Positions 22,427-30,891 of a DNA stretch of 64,000 bases are shown here, in pieces. The number at the start of each line of letters is the position of its first letter. The stretch's first letter is position 1. Below the pieces are notes generated by a model. It saw only the letters and a program-made list of their open reading frames with translations, made no database searches and was not told where the DNA came from. Source of the DNA: Mycobacterium adipatum (lineage in GTDB: Bacteria > Actinomycetota > Actinomycetes > Mycobacteriales > Mycobacteriaceae); NCBI RefSeq assembly GCF_001644575.1, contig NZ_CP015596.1:5737418-5801417 (forward strand), given 5' to 3'. Position numbers and translations under genes: made by a program.

Positions 22427-22690
22427 TGCTGATCACACCTCCGTTTCTATACTTCGGATTCGTAATACTTCCAACTGAAACTATGGACACCGTCGACGCG
22501 TATCGCAATCCGCGCAGAGCAGCCGTTACACGCACTTAACCTGCCGTCGCTCGCCACGTTAATTGTGCGTTTCAAAGCCTGATCAACGCTCCGCACCAGT
22601 TGACTCGAGCTCCCAATACTTCCCACACTGTCGATGAACAGAAATAGTTGCCAATTGGAAGTAATTGGCACCGACGAGAGGGCAACACAG
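22427..22690. promoter_or_regulatory. Divergent nitrile hydratase / cbtBA control region with GGAAGTA repeats
   Basis: ATACTTC (GAAGTAT on the other strand) occurs at 22449-22455, 22465-22471 and 22616-22622. A related GGAAGTAA sits in the loop of an inverted repeat TGCCAATT-6 nt-AATTGGCA at 22649-22670, just upstream of cbtB. The two copies nearest beta are 16 bp apart, as expected for cooperative binding. No B12 riboswitch features were seen. Which regulator binds is not shown. Confidence 0.55.
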
Positions 22691-22912
22691 ATGTCGACCG
22701 CAAAGACCGGAACCACGGCCGCCGCAGTGGCGCTGCCGGACAGCACCACTGCCAGCGCCGCACTGTGGCTGACGACGACCACCGTGCTGGCGCTCATCGC
22801 CTACTACTTCCTCGGCTACGACCAGGGTGCGGTGTCGGTGTTCGGATCCGACACCCACGTGCACGAGTTCCTGCACGATGCCCGCCACCTGCTCGGCTTC
22901 CCCTGCCACTGA
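22691..22912 (+). CDS. cbtB: CbtB, small subunit of a cobalt transporter
   Basis: 73 residues: one membrane helix (ALWLTTTTVLALIAYYFLG) followed by a His-containing C-terminus (DTHVHEFLHDARHLLGFPCH) that is the CbtB hallmark and likely binds cobalt. GAGAGGG lies upstream of the ATG. It is co-transcribed with cbtA, 12 bases downstream, and divergent from the cobalt-type nitrile hydratase. Confidence 0.92.
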   Translation: MSTAKTGTTAAAVALPDSTTASAALWLTTTTVLALIAYYFLGYDQGAVSVFGSDTHVHEFLHDARHLLGFPCH

Positions 22913-22924
22913 TCGGATCTCGTC

Positions 22925-23737
22925 ATGGAAAAGAAGTTCATCGGGCTCGGGTTACTTGCCGGCGCGTTGGCCGGCGGTGCCTCATTCCTCTACGCACGCA
23001 CGCAGATTGCCCCGCTGATCGCCGAGGCCATCTCCTACGAGGAGGCGCGTTCGCACGCCGCGGCAGCCGCCGGCGCAGAGCACGCCCACGAGCATGAGGT
23101 GTTCACCCGTGCGATTCAGGAGAACATCGGGGCCGGTGTCGGCACGGTCATGTTCGCTGTCATCACCGGCGCGCTGTTCGCCGTCGCGCTGACCGTCGTG
23201 TCGGCGACCCTGCAGCGGCACCGGGTGGTGGCCGACCCGCGACTGGTGGCCGTCTTGGTCGCCGGTGCGGGTTTCGTCAGTGTGGCCGCCGTGCCGTGGG
23301 TGGCCTACCCGGCCAACCTGCCCGGCGTGGGGGCGCCGGAGACCGCCGGCGATCGCACCACGGCCTATCTGGCGCTGCTGATCGCGTCGGTGGCACTCGC
23401 GGCGGTCGCGGGTATCGCCGCGTTGCGCATGGCTGCCCGGTTCGGCGGCTGGGTGGCGGGGGTGAGCGGTTGCGTTGGGTACCTGGCAGCGATGGCGGCG
23501 GTGATCATGGCTCTCCCGTCATACGACGAAACACCCGCACCCCTCACGGATCTGGATGGCACCATCCTGTTCCCCGGCTTCCCGGCCGGTCTGCTGGCCG
23601 AGTTCCGCAGCGAAGCACTGATCTGCCAGGCCGTGTTGTGGATCGTCCTGGCCGGCAGCTTCGCCGTGCTCCTCCCCCACGTGCTCAAGACACGCCCCGC
23701 CAGAAACACCGGAGGTGCACTGTATGCGCATCGTTGA
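22925..23737 (+). CDS. cbtA: CbtA, cobalt transporter membrane subunit
   Basis: 270 residues with five to six hydrophobic helices and a His-containing loop (AEHAHEHEVF) after the first helix, as in CbtA proteins. In other bacteria cbtA/cbtB are often under B12 riboswitches. Here they adjoin a cobalt enzyme and no riboswitch is evident, which suggests cobalt supply for nitrile hydratase. The 3' end overlaps the amidase start by 14 bases. Confidence 0.92.
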   Translation: MEKKFIGLGLLAGALAGGASFLYARTQIAPLIAEAISYEEARSHAAAAAGAEHAHEHEVFTRAIQENIGAGVGTVMFAVITGALFAVALTVVSATLQRHRVVADPRLVAVLVAGAGFVSVAAVPWVAYPANLPGVGAPETAGDRTTAYLALLIASVALAAVAGIAALRMAARFGGWVAGVSGCVGYLAAMAAVIMALPSYDETPAPLTDLDGTILFPGFPAGLLAEFRSEALICQAVLWIVLAGSFAVLLPHVLKTRPARNTGGALYAHR

Positions 23738-24725
23738 GTTCACGCCCAGCCCCGATCAGTATGTGTGGACGTTCGGCGGCGCCGAACCGGTGCTGGAGGT
23801 CGCACCCGGGACGGCGATGCGACTGTGGACCGAAGACGCCTTCGCGGGCCGGGTCACCTCCGCCACCGACCGGCCGAGCGAGGTGCTCAATCCGAAGGAA
23901 CTCAATCCTCAGACCGGGCCTTTCCACGTCACCGGCGCCGAGCCCGGGGACACCCTGGCGGTGCACATCGTCTCGCTGGAACCGGCGCGGGACTGGGCGG
24001 CTTCGACGACGATTCCGTTGTTCGGCGCTCTCACCGGAACCGATCGCACCGCCGGACTGCAGGCGCCGCTGCCGGAACTGACCTGGATCTACGCGGTCGA
24101 CCGAGCCGCCTCCTCGGCGACGTTCGTCGCGCACGACAGCGATTTCACCTGGGAGCTGCCGCTGGCACCGATGTTGGGCACGCTCGGCGTGGCGCCGGCC
24201 CTCCGGGAAGTCCGCACCACCCTGGTGCCCGACTACTTCGGGGGCAATATGGACACCCCCGAACTCCGGGCGGGCACCACCGTCTATCTGGGGGTCAACG
24301 TCGACGGCGCCGCGTTCTCGGTGGGCGACGGCCACTACCGCCAGGGCGAGGGCGAGACCTGCGGCACCGCCTTGGAGGGGGCCATGAACGTCACGTTGAT
24401 CGTCGATCTGATCAAAGGACATGCACCCGCCTGGCCGCGAATGGAGCACGACGACGCCCTGCTCACCGTGGGATCCGCTCGCCCGCTTGAGGACGCGTGG
24501 CGGTGCAGCCAGGTCGAGATGGTGCGCTGGCTCGGCGAGCTGTACGGGCTCACCACCATGGACGCGTATCAACTGTGCTCCCAGCTGTGTCGCTCACCAC
24601 TGGCAAACGTGGTGGACGTCAACTACAGCGCGGTGACCAAGATCCACAAGACGCTCCTGCCACCCACCGACCCTTACCGGGGCATGCACCGGCTGATGCG
24701 GCAGCGCGCCGGCGAGTTGACCTAG
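23724..24725 (+). CDS. Acetamidase/formamidase family amidase
   Basis: 333 residues of the FmdA/AmdA family. Conserved segments include HVTGAEPGDTLAVHI, the metal-site region FGGNMDTPEL and GEGETCGTALE. It hydrolyses short amides to acid and ammonia, completing the route nitrile to amide to acid. The start MRIVEF is used because GGAGGTGCACTGT directly precedes it. It is the third gene of the cbtB-cbtA operon, so cobalt uptake and amide hydrolysis would be expressed together. Confidence 0.9.
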   Translation: MRIVEFTPSPDQYVWTFGGAEPVLEVAPGTAMRLWTEDAFAGRVTSATDRPSEVLNPKELNPQTGPFHVTGAEPGDTLAVHIVSLEPARDWAASTTIPLFGALTGTDRTAGLQAPLPELTWIYAVDRAASSATFVAHDSDFTWELPLAPMLGTLGVAPALREVRTTLVPDYFGGNMDTPELRAGTTVYLGVNVDGAAFSVGDGHYRQGEGETCGTALEGAMNVTLIVDLIKGHAPAWPRMEHDDALLTVGSARPLEDAWRCSQVEMVRWLGELYGLTTMDAYQLCSQLCRSPLANVVDVNYSAVTKIHKTLLPPTDPYRGMHRLMRQRAGELT

Positions 24726-24819
24726 CGACGGAGTCCCCGGCGGGACCCGAGGCCGTCGCCAGACACGACACCGATGCGGGTGCCCCATGTCGCCGACCGC
24801 CGTTGGGCGTTCTGCCCGG

Positions 24820-24825
24820 TAGCCT
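24820..24825 (+). promoter_or_regulatory. -10 box of a leaderless promoter (lipoprotein gene)
   Basis: TAGCCT lies 7 nt before the GTG at 24833, with no ribosome-binding site between them. Confidence 0.55.
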
Positions 24826-24832
24826 CGAACTC

Positions 24833-25387
24833 GTGGCAGGCAGGGCGATACGGGCGGCAACGTGCATCGGGGCCGGGGCTCTCGCGCTCACCGTGGCGCT
24901 GTCGGGCTGCAGTGAGAGCACCGACGGCAATCCGGTCGGTTCAGCGCCCTCGGGTACCGAACCGGATTTCCCGACCTCACGGCCGACCCGCACCACCACG
25001 GCCACGCCGGTGCCGCCTCCGCCGTCGGCGACGCCGCGGTCCCCGGGGGCCGAGGCCCTCGCACCGCAGAACGGCTACGTCTACATCGAGACGAAATCGG
25101 GGCTGACCCGCTGCCAGATCAGCGCCGACGCGGTGGGCTGCGAGGCGGAGTTCGAGAACTCGCCGACCATCGACGGGTTCCCGGCCAACGGGGTGAACGT
25201 GGCGGCGAACGGCGCGGTCACCTGGGTGTCCGGGAACCTCGGCGACATCCCCACCGTGCCACTGGATTACCGCACCTACACCGCACTGGGGTGGACCATC
25301 GAGGCGGCCGAGGACGGCACCCGTTTCACCAACGACGGCAGCGGGCATGGCATGTTCGTCCGCATCGAAGGGGTCCAGACGTACTGA
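24833..25387 (+). CDS. Lipoprotein of unknown function
   Basis: 184 residues from GTG (VAGRAIRAATCIGAG). The signal peptide ends in the lipobox ALSGC, followed by a Thr/Pro-rich linker and a roughly 115-residue domain with two cysteines (TRCQIS, VGCEAEF) and a Gly/Asn-rich segment. Similar lipoproteins are common in mycobacteria without known role. Confidence 0.75.
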   Translation: MAGRAIRAATCIGAGALALTVALSGCSESTDGNPVGSAPSGTEPDFPTSRPTRTTTATPVPPPPSATPRSPGAEALAPQNGYVYIETKSGLTRCQISADAVGCEAEFENSPTIDGFPANGVNVAANGAVTWVSGNLGDIPTVPLDYRTYTALGWTIEAAEDGTRFTNDGSGHGMFVRIEGVQTY

Positions 25388-25403
25388 TGAACCGGGTGGT
25401 CAC

Positions 25404-26027
25404 ATGAGCATTGCTCGCCGAGAACGCGCTGCACTGGTAGACACCATGCGCGCCGCAGGACCCGACGCAGCCACGCTGTGCGAGGGCTGGACGACCCGCG
25501 ATCTGGCGGCGCATCTGGTGGTCCGCGAGCGCCGCCTGGACGCCGCACCCGGGATCCTGATACCCAAGTTGGCCGGGTACACCGCACGGGTGCAGGAACG
25601 GCTGACGGCGTCGACCGACTGGCCCGCCCTGCTGGCCCAGGTCGAGGACGGCCCGCCGCTGTACTCCCCATTCATCCTGCTGGACCCACTGGTGAACGTC
25701 GCGGAGATGTTCATCCATCACGAGGATGTCCGTCGTGCCGGACCATCTTGGGAGCCAAGGGTTCTCGATGAGGACACCACGGCGTCGCTGGCCAAGCAGG
25801 TCAGCTCGTTCGCGCGGATGACGTTGTCGAAGACCCCGGCGCGAGTGTCCTTGGCGACGCCGCAGGGCAAGGTGCTGGCGACAGCGGGCAAGGGCTCGCC
25901 GGTCACGGTCATCGGCGAGCCGGGCGAGCTGTTGCTGTTCGCCGCGGGACGAGAGCCGGCCAGGGTGACCTTCCAGGGCGCCGCCGACGCCGTCGACGCC
26001 GTGCGGGGCGCCCACCGCGGTCTGTGA
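25404..26027 (+). CDS. TIGR03085-type protein of the mycothiol-dependent DinB/maleylpyruvate isomerase superfamily
   Basis: 207 residues from MSIARRERAAL. The N-terminal four-helix bundle has the family's TLCEGWTTRDLAAHL, with metal ligands likely His (AAHLVVRER) and the HH pair in MFIHHEDVRR; a C-terminal sterol-carrier-like domain follows. It is cytoplasmic and may be mycothiol-related. An in-frame upstream start at 25347 overlaps the lipoprotein gene and lacks support. Confidence 0.8.
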   Translation: MSIARRERAALVDTMRAAGPDAATLCEGWTTRDLAAHLVVRERRLDAAPGILIPKLAGYTARVQERLTASTDWPALLAQVEDGPPLYSPFILLDPLVNVAEMFIHHEDVRRAGPSWEPRVLDEDTTASLAKQVSSFARMTLSKTPARVSLATPQGKVLATAGKGSPVTVIGEPGELLLFAAGREPARVTFQGAADAVDAVRGAHRGL

Positions 26028-26047
26028 CGCGGGCACGGCACGGCCAC

Positions 26048-26053
26048 TAGGCT
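26048..26053 (+). promoter_or_regulatory. -10 box of a leaderless promoter (LLM oxidoreductase)
   Basis: TAGGCT lies 7 nt before the ATG at 26061; no Shine-Dalgarno sequence is present. Confidence 0.55.
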
Positions 26054-26060
26054 TGCCGGC

Positions 26061-27002
26061 ATGCCTTCCCTGGACTTCCGCGTCTTCGTCGAACCACAGC
26101 AGGGCGCGAGCTACGCCGACCAGCTCGCCGTCGCGCAGGCAGCCGAACAACTCGGCTATTCGGCCTTCTTCCGGTCCGACCACTACCTGGCGATGGCCGG
26201 TGACGGCCTGCCCGGCCCCACCGATTCCTGGGTGACACTGGGTGGCATCGCGCGCGAGACCAGCACCATCCGATTGGGCACCATGGTCACCTCGGCCACC
26301 TTCCGGCACCCCGGGCCGTTGGCCATCGCGGTCGCACAGGTCGACGAAATGAGCGGCGGCCGAGTCGAACTCGGCATCGGTGCCGGCTGGTTCGAGGCCG
26401 AGCACCTGGCCTATGCCATCCCGTTCCCACCGCTGGGTGAACGCTTCGACCGGCTCACCGAGCAGTTGCACATCCTCACCGGACTGTGGGGCACCCCGGT
26501 CGGGGACACCTTCGACTACCCGGGCGCGCACTACACCGTCAAAGACTCACCGGCGCTGCCCAAGCCCGCGCAGACACCACACCCGCCGATCATCATCGGC
26601 GGCGGCGGCCCGAAGCGGACCCCGGCACTCACCGCGCAATTCGCCGACGAGTTCAACATCCCGTTCGCCTCGCTGGAAGACCTGACCGCGCAATACGACC
26701 GGGTGGCCACCGCGGTCGCCGCCGCCGGGCGCGCCCCCGACTCGCTGGTCTACTCGGCCTGCTTCGTGCTGTGCGCGGGCAGCGATGAACCCGAACTCAC
26801 CCGCCGCGCCGCCGCGATCGGCCGGGAACTCGACGAGATGCGCGGCAACTCACCGCTCGCCGGCACCGCCGGTGAGATCGTCGACAAGCTGGGCGCCTTC
26901 ACCCGGGCCGGAGTTCAGCGGGTCTACCTGCAGGTTCTGGACATGTCGGACCTCGATCACCTGGCGTTCTTCAGCTCGGAGGTCATCCGGCAGCTGGAAT
27001 GA
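26061..27002 (+). CDS. LLM-class F420-dependent oxidoreductase
   Basis: 313 residues of the luciferase-like TIM barrel: FRVFVEPQQGASYADQL at the first strand, FFRSDHYLAM, IRLGTMVTSATFRHPG and the ELGIGAGWFEAEH segment typical of F420-binding members (TIGR03560-like). It reduces or oxidises an unknown substrate with deazaflavin F420. It appears monocistronic. Confidence 0.85.
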   Translation: MPSLDFRVFVEPQQGASYADQLAVAQAAEQLGYSAFFRSDHYLAMAGDGLPGPTDSWVTLGGIARETSTIRLGTMVTSATFRHPGPLAIAVAQVDEMSGGRVELGIGAGWFEAEHLAYAIPFPPLGERFDRLTEQLHILTGLWGTPVGDTFDYPGAHYTVKDSPALPKPAQTPHPPIIIGGGGPKRTPALTAQFADEFNIPFASLEDLTAQYDRVATAVAAAGRAPDSLVYSACFVLCAGSDEPELTRRAAAIGRELDEMRGNSPLAGTAGEIVDKLGAFTRAGVQRVYLQVLDMSDLDHLAFFSSEVIRQLE

Positions 27003-27010
27003 TCCGGGGC

Positions 27011-27016
27011 TACTAT
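27011..27016 (+). promoter_or_regulatory. -10 box of a leaderless promoter (membrane protein gene at 27025)
   Basis: TACTAT lies 8 nt before the GTG start, just after the stop of the oxidoreductase gene. Confidence 0.45.
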
Positions 27017-27024
27017 CGGTGGCC

Positions 27025-27435
27025 GTGACGGGCGATCCCAAGTGGCATGAGCGAACGCCCACCCTGCTGGCCGCCAGTGCGGCCGCGCTGGCGGCCATCG
27101 GTCTGATCGTGTGGTTGACGATGTTCGTGGTCCGCCAGGTCGACACCACCGAGCCGGCACCGCTGGAGTATGTGGCCCCGTTTTCGGATTCGTCGTCGAC
27201 CGTCGACGACTCGTCGACCACGACCTCCACGATCACCAGCACCAGTCCCCCGGAGACCAGCGACATCATCGACGTGATCGGCCCGTCGTCCTCATCGGAG
27301 ACGTCCTCGTCGGAACGTCCGTCCCGCACACCACGCTCGCGGACGAACGACGACGATGATGACGAGGACGAGACCACGACGACCCGGCGGCGGGCCCGTC
27401 AGAACGAGACCAGGACGCTCTACCCGGCGCCGTAG
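27025..27435 (+). CDS. Small single-pass membrane protein with Ser/Thr/Asp-rich tail
   Basis: 136 residues. One hydrophobic helix (about 17-37, LLAASAAALAAIGLIVWL) is followed by an extracytoplasmic tail very rich in Ser, Thr and Asp (a run of five Asp and SSSTVDDSSTTTSTIT). No enzymatic motif is visible. Its 3' end is 3 bases from the end of convergent iniC. Confidence 0.65.
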   Translation: MTGDPKWHERTPTLLAASAAALAAIGLIVWLTMFVVRQVDTTEPAPLEYVAPFSDSSSTVDDSSTTTSTITSTSPPETSDIIDVIGPSSSSETSSSERPSRTPRSRTNDDDDDEDETTTTRRRARQNETRTLYPAP

Positions 27436-27438
27436 CGG

Positions 27439-28947
27439 CTATCTGCCTCGCGCGTGGAACTCGGCGACCAGGCCCTCGGCGCTGCGCACGGCGGCCCGGC
27501 AGGCCCGGGTGGTGAAGGGATCGTTGAGCGGGTGGTCGGCGCGGCGGCGCCACCGTTGGGTGGCCGCGAACGCCGCCCGCGGGCCGTCGTTCGGGGCGTC
27601 GGGCCCCAGGCCGAGCCTGCTGGCCGCATCCGTCCCCGACCCGCCGATCAACCGTCGCAACGAAGCCATCTCGTCCTCGGTCAGGGTGGTCGGTCGGGAA
27701 CGTAGCTGACTCAGGAGGCGCAGTTCCTCGAACGCGTGTGCGTCGGCGAGCAGCGGGTCGATGTCGGCGAGGATCTGGCGGCTCGCATAGATCGGGTTGA
27801 CCTGGACGAAGCGCCGCAGCGACAGCAAAGCGGTGTGCGCCTTGAGCAGGTCGGAGCGCTGCGCGAACTGCTGGTCGATGACATCGCGCAGCGCGATCAG
27901 TCCGCTGCGCTCCAGCAGCTCATCGGCCAGCGACACCGAGTCGCTGATACCGGCGCTGAGCACCGCGATGGAGATCCGGATACCGAACATCCCGAACCGT
28001 TGCAGCAGGGCCGCGCGAGTCGCGGCGTCCACCGGCAGCGCGGCGTCCTCGCGCACGAAGCGGTCCACGCTGAGCATGGCCCTGGCCAGCTCGGCGGGCG
28101 GCACCCCGGCCAGCTTCTCCAACGCGACGAACTCACTCTGGCGCAGCGTGCGCGCGGTCAGCGCGAGCAGCCCCGACACCGGCACCACGGCCTGGCAGAT
28201 CCCGGTCTTGTCCATCTCGGCGGTGAACCGGGTGGCGACATCGCGGGCCGACAGCATGGCATCGATGCGGCCGGCGCCGATCTCGTCGGCGCGTGAGGCC
28301 ACCCCGATCACCCCGAGCGCACCCGAGGATCCGGCGGTGCCCCCGACCAGCTCACCGATCTGCTTGAGCAGCGCGATATCGGCGGCGTTGAGGGTGCGCA
28401 GCAGGAACACCACGGCGTCCACCCGCGGCACCCCGTCCTCGGGCACCAGCAGCCGCAGCGTGCGCTGCGACACGTCCCGCGACAACGACGAGGTGCCCGG
28501 TGTGTCGATGATCGTGGTGTCGATGAGCTCGGCGGCCGGCCACTGGACGTCGAGATCCTCGACGTCCTCGGGGTCCAGGCCGGCGAAGCTGAACGTCAGG
28601 CTGCGTTGCTGGTCGCCGGACGCGCGCGCGATCGGAACGTTCGACCTGCTGCCGTCGCGGTGGTTGGCCGTCACCTTGGGCGCCGGGCCGTGCCGGAACC
28701 GGGTCACGATGCGGGTGGCCTCGGTGGCGTCGGTGGGGGCGATGTCCTCTCCGACGAGCGCGTTGACGAGCGTCGATTTACCGGCCTTCAGCGTCCCGGC
28801 CAGCGCGATCCGCATCGGTTCGTTGAGCCGGCGCTCGATCTGTGCGAGCTCGGCGTGCACCTCGGGGCGCTGCCGGTACGCCGGATCGGCTCGGTAGGCA
28901 GCGATGGTGCCCCCGAGAATTGCGCGGACGTGATCGCTGGTGCTCAT
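27439..28947 (-). CDS. iniC: IniC, dynamin-like GTPase of the isoniazid-inducible operon
   Basis: 502 residues. GTPase motifs: G1 GTLKAGKS (51-58), G3 DTPGTSS, and G4-like ASRADEI; the remainder is helical. IniC is the partner of IniA, and the iniBAC genes are induced by isoniazid, ethambutol and other cell-wall inhibitors. It starts 14 bases after iniA and lies last in the operon. Confidence 0.9.
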   Translation of the reverse strand: MSTSDHVRAILGGTIAAYRADPAYRQRPEVHAELAQIERRLNEPMRIALAGTLKAGKSTLVNALVGEDIAPTDATEATRIVTRFRHGPAPKVTANHRDGSRSNVPIARASGDQQRSLTFSFAGLDPEDVEDLDVQWPAAELIDTTIIDTPGTSSLSRDVSQRTLRLLVPEDGVPRVDAVVFLLRTLNAADIALLKQIGELVGGTAGSSGALGVIGVASRADEIGAGRIDAMLSARDVATRFTAEMDKTGICQAVVPVSGLLALTARTLRQSEFVALEKLAGVPPAELARAMLSVDRFVREDAALPVDAATRAALLQRFGMFGIRISIAVLSAGISDSVSLADELLERSGLIALRDVIDQQFAQRSDLLKAHTALLSLRRFVQVNPIYASRQILADIDPLLADAHAFEELRLLSQLRSRPTTLTEDEMASLRRLIGGSGTDAASRLGLGPDAPNDGPRAAFAATQRWRRRADHPLNDPFTTRACRAAVRSAEGLVAEFHARGR

Positions 28948-28961
28948 GAGTGGCTGCGAGT

Positions 28962-30800
28962 CTAGGCGGCCACGAGCTTGTCCACGTTGTCGACGACCTG
29001 CGTGAGGATGTTGAGCTGGCGTTGAAGCTCCTTGATCCGGGCGTTGCGCTCGTCTTCGGCCATCTTCGCCGACGCGAGGGTGGCCTGCAGCGACTCGTTG
29101 AGCGAGCGGCTGGTCTGGTTGGCGATACCGCGGTAGTGGTCGCGCAGTTGGCGTTGCACCGCGCGCAACCGATCCCGGGATTCCTTGTTCACAATGAAGG
29201 CGATGTCATCGACGAAGCGGCGCGCATTGGTCTTGGCCTCGTTGCGCACGCGCAGCATCCGGTTCTCCATGTCCTCCTTGTAGGCCTTGCGGCCCAACAG
29301 GAATCCCGCGCCCAGGGAGAGCGGGTTGAACATGCCGAGCCCGGCGAACGAGGTGAGCATGCCGAACATCAGGATGCCGCCGTAGGAGCCGCGCATCCCG
29401 GTGACCACCTTATGGCCGGCCTTGATCGGTTTGGCCTCCAGCCTGGCCACCGGTTTGAACTCGCCGAAACCGGCACCCATGTCGCGGGCGCTGACCTCGG
29501 GGAGCTCCACCACGTCCAGGCCGGCCTCGGTGAACAACCGGGCCACCTCGGCGGCCAGCGCCTCGGCACGCTGGTAGGCCCAGACGAAGTTGTCACCGAC
29601 CGCCGTCGCGACCGCGTTCTCCAGTTCGGTGCCGATCTCGGCCCAGTGCTGGGTGGGGTCGCAGGAATCGATCACCTTCTCGGTGTGGGCGGTGATGTGG
29701 CGGAACCTGTTGCGCAGATCGTGGTCGACATCGGCGGTCAGATCGGCGATCCCGTCGTTGAGGGTCTGCTGCCAGAGCGCGGTCTGCTGCAACGCATCGT
29801 GGGCTTCCTCCTTACGCCGCTCCAGTTCGGCGGTGAGCCGCTCCCGGGTGCCGGGATCGTTGAGCACCGACAGCTCACTGTCCACGATCAGCGTCAGATG
29901 TTCTGCGGCGGCGCGGATCTCACCGAGCACGTGATCGCGGATCCGGTCGTTCTCCCGGGACATCACCTTCTCGGACAGAAACTTGATGATGGCCGGGAAG
30001 TTGGACTCCTCGTTGAGTTCCTTGTCGTTGAGGGTGACGGCATGGCTGCGCAGCACCGAACTCGCCGCGATCATCGGGGTGGCGACCCCGGCGCGCCGCA
30101 GATGGGCCTCGTTGGCCGCGACGACATCGCGCCAGTACGGGTACAGGTCGGTCTTGGTGGCGACGATCGACGCGAGCGGGCATATTTCGACGGCCTGCCG
30201 GATGAAGGTCATCTCCGGTTCGGTGAACTCCTGGCTGGTGTCGCTGACCATCAGGACGGCGTCGGCGTCGGGCAGCAGGCCCAGGGTGGCCGACAGATGC
30301 GGTTGGCCGTGCCCGCCGACACCGGGTGTGTCGATGAAAGCCAGCCCGTTCTTGAGCATCGGACTGGGCACGCCGACCTCGACGCGTAGCACCTCGCGCC
30401 CTTCGGCGGCCGGCGCCCGACGCAGGTCGTTCTTCAACTCCGACATGTCTATATCGACGAGTTCGGCGTCGGCGCCGTCGGGGGTCATTACGACCAGCCG
30501 CGCGGTGGGCGTCTCGGCGTAGCAGACGACGGTCGGCAGGACGGTGCTCTCGTCGTCGCCGACCCGGGCCACCGGGATGTTGAGCAGCGAGTTGAGCAGT
30601 TGGCTCTTGCCCTGTTTGAGCTGGCCGGCGATGACCACCCGAATCTGCGGATCGGTGATCCGCTCCTTGGCGATGCGCAGCCGTTCCGCCAGGTCGGCGC
30701 GTTCGTACAGCCCGGCGATCTTGGTGGTGTGGTCGATGAGCTCGACGATCACCTTGACAGGTCGTGCCGGCGCATCGGGTCCGGACTTCGGTTGCGTCAT
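28962..30800 (-). CDS. iniA: IniA, dynamin-like membrane-remodelling GTPase
   Basis: 612 residues. G1 AGQLKQGKS (58-66), G3 DTPGVGG, G4 TKTD in IVATKTDLYP. A helical stalk and a hydrophobic paddle (GGILMFGMLTSFAGLGM, then FNPLSLGAGFLLG) near residues 470-505 would insert into the membrane. Structural work on mycobacterial IniA described it as a bacterial dynamin-like protein that fuses membranes. It is the middle gene of iniB-iniA-iniC. Confidence 0.93.
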   Translation of the reverse strand: MTQPKSGPDAPARPVKVIVELIDHTTKIAGLYERADLAERLRIAKERITDPQIRVVIAGQLKQGKSQLLNSLLNIPVARVGDDESTVLPTVVCYAETPTARLVVMTPDGADAELVDIDMSELKNDLRRAPAAEGREVLRVEVGVPSPMLKNGLAFIDTPGVGGHGQPHLSATLGLLPDADAVLMVSDTSQEFTEPEMTFIRQAVEICPLASIVATKTDLYPYWRDVVAANEAHLRRAGVATPMIAASSVLRSHAVTLNDKELNEESNFPAIIKFLSEKVMSRENDRIRDHVLGEIRAAAEHLTLIVDSELSVLNDPGTRERLTAELERRKEEAHDALQQTALWQQTLNDGIADLTADVDHDLRNRFRHITAHTEKVIDSCDPTQHWAEIGTELENAVATAVGDNFVWAYQRAEALAAEVARLFTEAGLDVVELPEVSARDMGAGFGEFKPVARLEAKPIKAGHKVVTGMRGSYGGILMFGMLTSFAGLGMFNPLSLGAGFLLGRKAYKEDMENRMLRVRNEAKTNARRFVDDIAFIVNKESRDRLRAVQRQLRDHYRGIANQTSRSLNESLQATLASAKMAEDERNARIKELQRQLNILTQVVDNVDKLVAA

Positions 30801-30891
30801 CTCGTCCTCTCCTGCGTGTCAACCGTAGGCGCGCCGACTGGCGGGGACCAGGAAGCGGTCCCCGCCAGTCGGGTTGTCGCGATGGGCGGTG

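Noticed and set aside
22427..22690. Cobalamin riboswitch before cbtBA
   Set aside because: No B12-box-like GCCACTG or conserved paired elements seen; a 264-base region with short repeats fits protein operators better.
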